Origin: Ectothiorhodospiraceae bacterium
GTDB lineage: Bacteria; Pseudomonadota; Gammaproteobacteria; HK1
Length of the DNA: 64,000 nucleotides
Reading direction: 5' to 3'
NCBI GenBank assembly: GCA_024234875.1
Contig: JACKNM010000012.1
Coordinates: 1 to 64,000, forward strand
The notes under the pieces were generated by a model that saw nothing but the letters and a program-made list of their open reading frames with translations, had not been told where the DNA came from and did not search any database. Numbering within the stretch: position 1 is the first letter of the stretch; every line of letters starts with the position of its first letter. The position numbers were made by a program, and so were the translations under genes. This document shows, piece by piece, positions 58,126 through 64,000 of the stretch.

Positions 58126-58977
58126 TCAACCGCCGACGGCGTCGTCGGACTCCGCGCGCAACACCCCCGCCACCACCTCCGCGATCTCGGCCGTGATCCG
58201 CGTCTGGCGTGCGATCTGGCGTTGCCGCCCGAGCGCCTGCAGGGTCTCCTCGACGTTGTGCCGCGCGGCATCGGTGACCGCGAGCCGCGCCGCGTTCTCG
58301 CTCGCCAGGGTCTCGACCGCGGCATGCATGACCTCACCCACGAGGTACTCGTCCACCAGTGCCGGCAAGAGGCTCGCGGCCGGGAGATTCGTCAGCGCCG
58401 GCGGGCCGGCCCGCTCCGGCGTGGCGAACGGCACCGGCAGGAGCCGGCGCAGGGTGATGCGCGGTGACCCGGCCGCGTCGTGCGCCGGGTAGAGCAGGTC
58501 CATGGCGCCGACCGCGCCCGACGCGACCCATGGCGCGCACCGCTCCACCACCTGCCGCGCCAGAGCAGGCATCGACTCGAGGTGGGGCGCCAGCGCGAGG
58601 GCCGCGTCGGCGGTCTTGCCGAGGGTTCCCAACGCGTCGGCCCCGCGGTCGCCGACCATCAGCAGACGCTCGGGTGACCGTTCGGCCGCGGCCGCGGCGA
58701 CCCGCTCGGCGAGGGTGCCGACGAAGCCGTGCTCCGGCGCGAAGCAGACCAGCACCGCGCCGGGGCTCGTGGTGGTGCGCGCGGGCGGCGCGGCCGCGAG
58801 CGCGATGACCTCGGCCAGGGCGCGGGTGACCGTCGCGGCGTAGGCGCGGATCGCGGGGAGCGCGGTGGTCGCCTCCTGCAGCCGTGCTGCCGCCATCGCG
58901 CGCATCGCGCCGGTGATGTCGCGCAGCTCGCCGGCGCTGGCGATGCGGTGCTCCAGCTGCTCGATGGTCTCGCTCAC
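58126..58977 (-). CDS. atpG: N-ATPase F1 subunit gamma
   Basis: The 283-residue rotor shaft subunit starts SETIEQLEHRIASAGELRDITGAMRAMAAARLQEA, the gamma N-terminal helix. It ends with the conserved C-terminal helix TLASENAARLAVTDAARHNVEETLQALGRQRQIARQTRITAEIAEVVAGV. The middle is short, as in N-type ATPases. GTG 58977 is the start, 13 bases after the atpA stop. It is the last gene of the operon, followed by a strong hairpin at 58070. Confidence 0.88.
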   Translation of the reverse strand: MSETIEQLEHRIASAGELRDITGAMRAMAAARLQEATTALPAIRAYAATVTRALAEVIALAAAPPARTTTSPGAVLVCFAPEHGFVGTLAERVAAAAAERSPERLLMVGDRGADALGTLGKTADAALALAPHLESMPALARQVVERCAPWVASGAVGAMDLLYPAHDAAGSPRITLRRLLPVPFATPERAGPPALTNLPAASLLPALVDEYLVGEVMHAAVETLASENAARLAVTDAARHNVEETLQALGRQRQIARQTRITAEIAEVVAGVLRAESDDAVGG

Positions 58978-58990
58978 CGCGGACCGCCTC

Positions 58991-60538
58991 TCATCCCGCC
59001 CCGGCCGCGGTCTCGGGGGCCGGGCTCGCGACCTCGCTCGCCAGCGCGTCGAGCACCCGGGCGAGCGCATCGGCGTCATCGGCGCCGAGCTCCGCTCCCT
59101 GGTCCAGGCCATCGACGATCCGCGGGGCGTCTCGCCGCAGGCGGTTGGGCATCGCGGTGCGAAACCGCGTCACCCCCTCGGGACTGAGTCGGTCGAGGAT
59201 GCCGCGCGCGAGCGCCAGCAGCTGGCCGACCTGGACCGAGACCGGGAGCGGGGCGAGTCGCGGCTGGCGCAGCAGGGCTCGGATGCGGTGGCCGTGCTCG
59301 ACCGCGCTTCGCGTTCGCGCGTCCGCGGTCGCCCCGAAGCGCGCAAAGACCTCGAGCTCGAGCGCTTGCGCGTACTCCAGCCGCAGGTGCTGGGCGAGGT
59401 CGCGCATCACCGGCGCCTGGGTCTTGCCGCCGACACGGCTCACGCTCTTGCCGACGTCGACCGCCGGTAGCTGGCCTTCCTCGAACAGGCGTGAGTCCAG
59501 CGCGATCTGGCCATCGGTGATCGAGATGAGGTTGGTGGGGATGAACGCGCTCAGGTTGCCGGCCTGGGTCTCGGCGATCGGAAGTGCGGTCAGCGAGCCG
59601 CCGCCGAGGCGAGGCGCGAGCTTCGCCGCGCGCTCGAGCAGCCGTGAGTGCACGTGGAAGACGTCGCCGGGAAAGGCCTCGCGGCCCGGCGGCTGGCGCA
59701 GCAGCAATGCGATCTGGCGATGGATGGCGGCGTGTCGGGTGAGGTCGTCGAGGATCAGCAGGGCGTGGCCGCCGGCGTCGCGGACGTGCTCGGCGATGGT
59801 CGCGCCGGCGTATGGCGCGAGCCACTGCAGGCCGGGCGCGGTCTCGGCCTCGGCCACCACGAACACCGTGCGCTCGACGGGCCCGTGGCGGCGCACCGCG
59901 TCGATGACCTGCGCCACGCTCGACGACTTCTGCCCGATCGCCACGTAGACGCAGACCACGTCGCTCGCGCGCTGACTGAGCACCGCGTCGACCGCGATCG
60001 CGGTCTTGCCGGTCGCGCGATCGCCGATGATCAGCTCGCGCTGCCCGCGACCGATCGGGAACATCGCGTCGATCACCCCGACCCCGGTGTAGAGCGGCTC
60101 GCTCACCAGGTCGCGATCGGCGATTCCCGGTGCCGGGCGCTCGACTGGCTCCAGGCGTGTCGCCTCCACCGGTCCGGCCTCGTCGAGCGGGTGGCCGAGG
60201 GGGTCGACGACCCGGCCGAGCAGGCCGTCGCCGACCGGAACCCGAGCCAGCGCGCCCGTCCCGTGCACCACACCGCCGGCTGCGAGGTCGTGGTCGGGGC
60301 CGAGCACCAGGCAGCTCGCGCGGTGCGGCGCGAGCTCGACGGTGAGGCCGAGGGTGCCGTCGGCGAAGCGCACCAGCTCGTCGAGCGCGAGTCCGGGCAG
60401 ACCCGAGACGAAGGCGACGCCGTCACCGAGGTGCTCGACTCGACCGACCTCGTCCAGTCGCGGCGCGGTGGCGACGCGGACGGCATCGTCGAGGGCCGGC
60501 CGCCAGCCGGCGACGCGATCAGCGAGGGTGCTCGGCAT
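58991..60538 (-). CDS. atpA: N-ATPase F1 subunit alpha
   Basis: The 515-residue protein has Walker A GDRATGKTAIAVDA, VCVYVAIGQKSSSVAQVIDAVR, ILDDLTRHAAIHRQI and TALPIAETQAGNLSAFIPTNLISITDGQIALDSRLFEEGQLPAVDVGKSVSRVGG. These are non-catalytic nucleotide-binding alpha-subunit motifs. The N-terminus is shortened compared with ordinary AtpA, without the usual long delta-binding helix, which fits a stalk formed by the fused b/delta subunit. It overlaps atpF by 20 bases. Confidence 0.95.
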   Translation of the reverse strand: MPSTLADRVAGWRPALDDAVRVATAPRLDEVGRVEHLGDGVAFVSGLPGLALDELVRFADGTLGLTVELAPHRASCLVLGPDHDLAAGGVVHGTGALARVPVGDGLLGRVVDPLGHPLDEAGPVEATRLEPVERPAPGIADRDLVSEPLYTGVGVIDAMFPIGRGQRELIIGDRATGKTAIAVDAVLSQRASDVVCVYVAIGQKSSSVAQVIDAVRRHGPVERTVFVVAEAETAPGLQWLAPYAGATIAEHVRDAGGHALLILDDLTRHAAIHRQIALLLRQPPGREAFPGDVFHVHSRLLERAAKLAPRLGGGSLTALPIAETQAGNLSAFIPTNLISITDGQIALDSRLFEEGQLPAVDVGKSVSRVGGKTQAPVMRDLAQHLRLEYAQALELEVFARFGATADARTRSAVEHGHRIRALLRQPRLAPLPVSVQVGQLLALARGILDRLSPEGVTRFRTAMPNRLRRDAPRIVDGLDQGAELGADDADALARVLDALASEVASPAPETAAGAG

Positions 60539-61337
60539 CGGCCTCCCCCGGCGCGCGCGCCGCCCGGGCGGCGTCGGCCGCGAGCGCCTCGCGGCTCGCC
60601 TCCAGCGCGTCGCGCCAGCTGTGGCGCAGCACCGCGTTGGCGAAGTGGACCTCGACGCCGGCGAGGAGGCTCGGGTCGACGTCGAAGGTGATGCGTGGCG
60701 CCGGGGCAGCGCTCGCGTCGCCCGCCCCCGCTCTGTCGGCGAGGGCGGCGGCCAGCGCGTCGCGGCAGTGGGCGCGGGCCGGCGGGTCGAGCGGATCGGC
60801 CGTCACCACCCGCACGCCGGCCTCGGCCGGACCGAGCCGTACGCGGTCCTCGGCGGTCATCGCGGCGACAGTGGCGCAGAGCCGGCCGACGAACAGCCGG
60901 TCGCGCCCGTCGGTCGACGCCATCGCCAGCAGCCGTGCGGCGAGGTCGACACCCAGCGCCGCCGCCTTGCGCGCGACCGCCTCCGCCGCGGCCACCCGCT
61001 CGGCCTCCAGTCGCGATCGGGCCTCGACCCGCAGCCGCTCGGTCTCGGCCCGGGTCTCGGCGACGATGCGATCGGCCTGGGCCCGTGCCGCGGCACGCGC
61101 GTCGTCGAGCAGGCGCGCCCGCTCCGCGTCGAGCCGCGCGCGGTCCGCCTCCAGGGCCGCGCGCGCGGTCGCGATCTCGGCCCGCGCGGTGCTCTCGACC
61201 TCGCGCGCGTTCTCGATCTCACGCCGTCGCCGGTCGACCGCCGCGAGCACCGGCCGGTAGAGGAATCGCTGCAGGAGCCACACCAGGACCAGGAAGTTGA
61301 TCCCCTGCAGCAGCAGCGTCATGGCGTCGATGTGCAT
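60519..61337 (-). CDS. atpF: N-ATPase Fo subunit b, with delta-like C-terminal domain
   Basis: The 272-residue protein has one N-terminal membrane helix (AMTLLLQGINFLVLVWLLQRFLYRPVL). A long Ala/Arg/Glu coiled coil (about 35-135) follows. Then comes a C-terminal domain with RITFDVDPSLLAGVEVHFANAVLRHSWRDALEASREAL, similar to the C-terminus of the delta subunit. The operon has no separate delta gene, so this protein probably joins the b stalk and delta cap. It is about 110 residues longer than a normal b subunit. Confidence 0.9.
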   Translation of the reverse strand: MHIDAMTLLLQGINFLVLVWLLQRFLYRPVLAAVDRRRREIENAREVESTARAEIATARAALEADRARLDAERARLLDDARAAARAQADRIVAETRAETERLRVEARSRLEAERVAAAEAVARKAAALGVDLAARLLAMASTDGRDRLFVGRLCATVAAMTAEDRVRLGPAEAGVRVVTADPLDPPARAHCRDALAAALADRAGAGDASAAPAPRITFDVDPSLLAGVEVHFANAVLRHSWRDALEASREALAADAARAARAPGEADAEHPR

Positions 61338-61356
61338 CGCCCCGCCGCCCGCCGCG

Positions 61357-61599
61357 TCAGCCGACGAACGGGTTGGCGAACAGCACCAGCAGCGCGATGA
61401 CCAGGCAGTAGATCGCCATGGTCTCGATCATCGCCAGTCCCACGAACAGGGTTCGCGACAGCGTCCCCGCGGACTCCGGCTGGCGCGCGATGGCGTCCAT
61501 CGCCGCCGCCACCGCGCGACCCTCGGCCAGCGCGGGACCGATGGCACCGAAGGAGACCGCGACCGCGGCGCACACGAGGCTGATCATCTCGATGGTCAT
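61357..61599 (-). CDS. atpE: N-ATPase Fo subunit c (rotor ring)
   Basis: The 80-residue hairpin protein has two membrane helices and the polar loop ARQPE. The outer helix carries the essential carboxylate E59 in GLAMIETMAIYCLVIALL, followed by T60 and Y64. The inner helix carries a second glutamate, E26 in GPALAEGRAV, where sodium-type rings have glutamine. The pair of glutamates is a feature of N-type ATPase c subunits and bears on whether the ring moves Na+ or H+. Start ATG 61599. Confidence 0.93.
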   Translation of the reverse strand: MTIEMISLVCAAVAVSFGAIGPALAEGRAVAAAMDAIARQPESAGTLSRTLFVGLAMIETMAIYCLVIALLVLFANPFVG

Positions 61600-61649
61600 G
61601 TGGTTTCGTCGTCCCTCTGCAAGGCGTTCTCGGAGATGTCGCGGCGCGA

Positions 61650-62318
61650 CTACCCGCTCTCCACCGAGCCGATGGCGGCGCCGATGAACACCGCCGAGAG
61701 CACGGTGAAGATGTAGGCCTGGACCGCGCCGGTGAGCACCTCGAGGAGCATCAGGGGCACCGGGACGAGCAGGCCGGCCAGGGTGAGCACGATGGCGATG
61801 ACGAGGTGCCCGCTCATGACGTTGCCGAACAGGCGCACCATCAGCGAGAAGGTACGGGTGATCTCGCCGAGGACGTTGAGCGGCAGCATCCACCAGCGTG
61901 GCTCGAGATAGGTCGCGAGGTGCCCGCGCAGCCCGCGGCGGCGCATGCCGTACCAGTGGGTCGATCCGAGCACCACCAGCGCCAGCGCGGCGGCGGTCTC
62001 GATGTAGGCGGTCGGCGGCACGACGCCGGGCACGACGCCGGACAGGTTGGCCGTCAGCAGGAACAGGAACAGCGTGGCGAGCAGCGGCACGTAGGGTCGG
62101 GCGTCGCAGTGCATGGTCTGGGACAGGTGGTCCTCGATCGCGGTCAGCACGATCTCGACCGCGCTGGCCCAGCGTCCGACCGTGTCGTTCTGGCGCCGCC
62201 GCGCGAGCCACGCGCCGAGACCGAGCGCGCCCATCACCGCCCAGGTGGTGACCACCGGTGTGGTGAGCGCCAGCGGACCGATCCGCGCGACCACCGGCGC
62301 ATGGAGCGCGACGTCCAT
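61650..62318 (-). CDS. atpB: N-ATPase Fo subunit a
   Basis: The 222-residue inner-membrane protein has five or six helices and the conserved stator arginine in LNVLGEITRTFSLMVRLFGNVMSGHLVIAIVL. The HCDARPYVPLLATLFLFLLTANLSGVVPG segment is also typical. It forms the ion half-channels facing the c ring. ATG 62318 overlaps the atpR stop. Length is slightly shorter than in ordinary AtpB, as usual for N-ATPases. Confidence 0.93.
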   Translation of the reverse strand: MDVALHAPVVARIGPLALTTPVVTTWAVMGALGLGAWLARRRQNDTVGRWASAVEIVLTAIEDHLSQTMHCDARPYVPLLATLFLFLLTANLSGVVPGVVPPTAYIETAAALALVVLGSTHWYGMRRRGLRGHLATYLEPRWWMLPLNVLGEITRTFSLMVRLFGNVMSGHLVIAIVLTLAGLLVPVPLMLLEVLTGAVQAYIFTVLSAVFIGAAIGSVESG

Positions 62319-62641
62319 CAGCCCTGCTGCGCGGTCGGGTCGAGCCGGCGTCGTCGGCCCTCGGCGCAGGCGCCGCCGACCACCACCAGCCGCCCGACGG
62401 TGAATCCGGTGGCGGCGAGCAGCAGGGGCAGGGCGCCGCCGCGTGCCGCGAGCACCGCCAGTGGCACCAGTGCCGCGACGCGCGCGAGGAGCAGGCCGAG
62501 GGCGGCGAGTCTGCGGCCCGGTGCCAGCAGCCAACGTGTCTGCACCCGCAGCGTCGTGAAATAGGCGAGCGCCACCATCCCCCCGGCGCCCGCCCAGGCC
62601 AGCGCCGCCGACGGGGTGAGCGCGAGCTGGGTGTCCATCAT
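62318..62641 (-). CDS. atpR: N-ATPase subunit AtpR
   Basis: The 107-residue membrane protein has three hydrophobic helices: AALAWAGAGGMVALAYFTTLRVQTRWLL, RLAALGLLLARVAALVPLAVLAARGG and ALPLLLAATGFTVGRLVVV. It has a charged C-terminus. AtpR is a small subunit found only in N-ATPase operons and may help assemble the c ring. The start is the first of two adjacent ATGs at 62641. It overlaps atpB by one base. Confidence 0.85.
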   Translation of the reverse strand: MMDTQLALTPSAALAWAGAGGMVALAYFTTLRVQTRWLLAPGRRLAALGLLLARVAALVPLAVLAARGGALPLLLAATGFTVGRLVVVGGACAEGRRRRLDPTAQQG

Positions 62642-62681
62642 GCGTGGTCTCCGGTGATCGAGCGTCCACTCGGTGTCACGG

Positions 62682-63005
62682 TCATTCCTCGTGCATGCGG
62701 CGCCAGGCGAGCCAGAAGCCGAGCGACACGCCGAGCAGCAGCCCCGCCGCGGCGAAGGTGACGCCGGTGCCGAGCGTGCCGTCGAGCCAGCGCCCGAGGG
62801 CGAGCCCACCCAATGCCGGCAGCACCACGAGCCACCCGAGCGCGCCGATGAGGGCGAGGTTGCGGCCCACCGAGCGCTCGCCGTCGCGGTCCCAGTCGGC
62901 CCGACGGCGGTGGTGTCGTCGCGCCGCGGCCGCCAGCCGGTCGCTGTCGGTCGAGGTGTCACCGACCCCGCGCGACCTGCCAGCGCTCGGCCGCTCGGCG
63001 GTCAC
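62682..63005 (-). CDS. atpQ: N-ATPase subunit AtpQ (AtpI-like)
   Basis: The 107-residue protein has a basic soluble N-terminus and two membrane helices (NLALIGALGWLVVLPALGGLALGRWLD and GVTFAAAGLLLGVSLGFWLAWRRM), the AtpI/AtpQ pattern. AtpI-type proteins act in c-ring assembly or Mg transport; AtpQ is the N-ATPase version. The GTG start overlaps the atpC stop. The position between atpC and atpR is diagnostic of the N-ATPase operon. Confidence 0.85.
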   Translation of the reverse strand: MTAERPSAGRSRGVGDTSTDSDRLAAAARRHHRRRADWDRDGERSVGRNLALIGALGWLVVLPALGGLALGRWLDGTLGTGVTFAAAGLLLGVSLGFWLAWRRMHEE

Positions 63006-63460
63006 CGCGGGTGCCGCTCGCGCCCGCCGGGTCCGTCCTCGTCCCCGGGTCGTGCGAGCCCGGGCTCGCGCGGCGGACGCGCAAAGCGCAGCAACTGCTG
63101 CACGGCCGCGATCTGCAGGCGCGCGGCGCGGGTGCGCGTGTCGACGCTGGCGGCGGCGGTGGCGCGAAGGCGCGCCAGCACCTCGCTCTCCAGGCGCGCA
63201 TGATCGTCGTCACGCACCGCTTCCTGGGTCGCGACCGCGACCTGCGACCCCGACTCGACCGTGAGCACGCCACCACGGACGGCGCAGAAGCTCTCGCTCC
63301 CGTCGGGTCGGCGCCAGCTCAGCACCGAGGGCACCAGCGCGGTCACCAGGCGGGCATGCCCGGGCAGGAGCCCGAATCGGCCGCTCGCGTCCTCCGCGCG
63401 CACCGCCGTCACCGCCTCGTCGACCACCACGGTGGTCGGAGTGCTCACCGTGAGCCTCAT
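63002..63460 (-). CDS. atpC: N-ATPase F1 subunit epsilon
   Basis: The 152-residue protein has the epsilon beta-sandwich start MRLTVSTPTTVVVDEAVTAVRAEDASGRFGLLPGHARLVTALVPSVLSWRRPDGSESFCAVRGGVLTVESGSQVAVATQEAV. A helical C-terminal part follows. A Gly/Arg-rich tail (PPREPGLARPGDEDGPGGRERHPR) is unusual. Start ATG 63460 overlaps the atpD stop (ATGA). Epsilon regulates and couples the rotor. Confidence 0.9.
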   Translation of the reverse strand: MRLTVSTPTTVVVDEAVTAVRAEDASGRFGLLPGHARLVTALVPSVLSWRRPDGSESFCAVRGGVLTVESGSQVAVATQEAVRDDDHARLESEVLARLRATAAASVDTRTRAARLQIAAVQQLLRFARPPREPGLARPGDEDGPGGRERHPR

Positions 63461-64000
63461 CGCGGTGACGCGGCGTGCTCCTTCGCCGCTGCCTCGTCGA
63501 GGTCGCCGACCATGTAGAGCGCGCTCTCGCTCCAGTCGTCGCAGCGCCCGTCGAGGATGTCCTGGCAACCGCCGAGGGTGTCGGCCACCGCCACCGAGCG
63601 CCCGGCGAGCCCGGTGAAGGCCTCGGTCACGCCGAATGGCTGGGTGAGAAAGCGCTGCAGTCGTCGGGCGCGGCGCACCAGCGCGCGGTCCTCGCCGCTC
63701 AGCTCCTCGACACCGACCAGGGCGATGATGTCGCGCAGCTCGCGATAGCGGGCCACCGTCTCGCGCACCCCTTGCGCCACGCGGTAGTGGTGGTCGCCGA
63801 CGACCAGCGGATCGAGCAGCACCGACGACGACTGCAACGGGTCGATCGCGGGGTAGAGCCCCTCCGCGGCCATCGCCCGGGAGAGGACGATGGCGCTGTC
63901 GAGATGGCCGAAGATCTCGGCCACCGCCGGATCGGTGAAGTCGTCGGCGGGAACGTACACGGCCTGGATCGAGGTCACGGTGGCGCCGGCGACGGACGCG
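63457..64000 (-). CDS. atpD: N-ATPase F1 subunit beta, C-terminal part (runs off the window)
   Basis: About 180 C-terminal residues of the catalytic beta subunit are visible: SIQAVYVPADDFTDPAVAEIFGHLDSAIVLSRAMAAEGLYPAIDPLQSSSVLLDPLVVGDHHYRVAQGVRETVARYRELRDIIALVGVEELSGEDRALVRRARRLQRFLTQPFGVTEAFTG. The usual DELSEED-type lever appears as VEELSGED. The nucleotide-binding P-loop lies outside the window. The frame is open to the last base, so the 5' end is truncated. It would be the first gene of the operon. Confidence 0.93.
   Translation of the reverse strand, partial: ASVAGATVTSIQAVYVPADDFTDPAVAEIFGHLDSAIVLSRAMAAEGLYPAIDPLQSSSVLLDPLVVGDHHYRVAQGVRETVARYRELRDIIALVGVEELSGEDRALVRRARRLQRFLTQPFGVTEAFTGLAGRSVAVADTLGGCQDILDGRCDDWSESALYMVGDLDEAAAKEHAASPR

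Overview
The window is very GC-rich, densely packed bacterial DNA. Genes often overlap by 1-4 bases, and the strong codon bias produces long meaningless ORFs on the opposite strand. Several features point to a Pseudomonadota (proteobacterial) chromosome: an N-type F1F0 ATPase operon, a PEP-CTERM protein, REP/RAYT-type palindromic repeats, a LivKHMGF transporter and Nif11-leader peptides. The sequence does not support a finer placement. No rRNA, tRNA, CRISPR array, phage or plasmid replication gene was recognised.

Layout. 1-3 kb: cobalt-type nitrile hydratase (alpha, beta, accessory protein) with a convergent LysR regulator. 3-8 kb: a methyltransferase whose stop codon comes from a small inverted-repeat element, then a minus-strand operon (AtuA-like, DUF4387, two Lin0512 paralogues, PanE-like reductase). 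8-11.5 kb: SulP permease, AA_synth-family protein, tandem NIPSNAP protein. 11.7-26.6 kb: a plus-strand MoxR/DUF58/BatA-type cluster (DUF4159, VWA protein, caspase-fold protein lacking its cysteine, TPR-metallopeptidase, MoxR ATPase, DUF58, BatA, very large DUF4175-like protein). 26.8-28.2 kb: Tat-exported gluconolactonase-like protein and a RAYT transposase remnant beside REP palindromes. 28.3-32.9 kb: branched-chain amino acid-type ABC transporter. 33.2-37.2 kb: PEP-CTERM protein, cyclase/formamidase-like hydrolase, second PanE-like reductase, EamA transporter.

37.3-44.8 kb is the most unusual region and probably one transcription unit. It holds two FkbM methyltransferases, an unknown zinc-ribbon protein, a glycosyltransferase with a zinc ribbon inserted in its C-terminal domain, two cysteine-free-core Nif11-leader precursor peptides sharing a C-terminal tail, an unknown protein and a TPR-sulfotransferase. 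I infer a possible new peptide-modification (RiPP-like) pathway using methylation, glycosylation and/or sulfation.

44.9-55.6 kb: small-molecule hydrolases and transporters (amidase, gamma-glutamyltransferase-like, P1 peptidase, two DMT permeases, YdjM-like membrane protein, TauD pseudogene cut by the third inverted-repeat element, SnoaL-like protein, N-formylglutamate amidohydrolase, MOSC protein). 55.9-58.1 kb: MarR - ECF sigma - zinc anti-sigma operon followed by cytochrome P460. 58.1-64 kb (minus): N-ATPase operon in the order atpD-C-Q-R-B-E-F-A-G, with atpD running off the window.

The genes suggest a soil or marine heterotroph using nitriles, amides, peptides and organic acids. Transposon-derived short repeats have recently eroded at least one gene.
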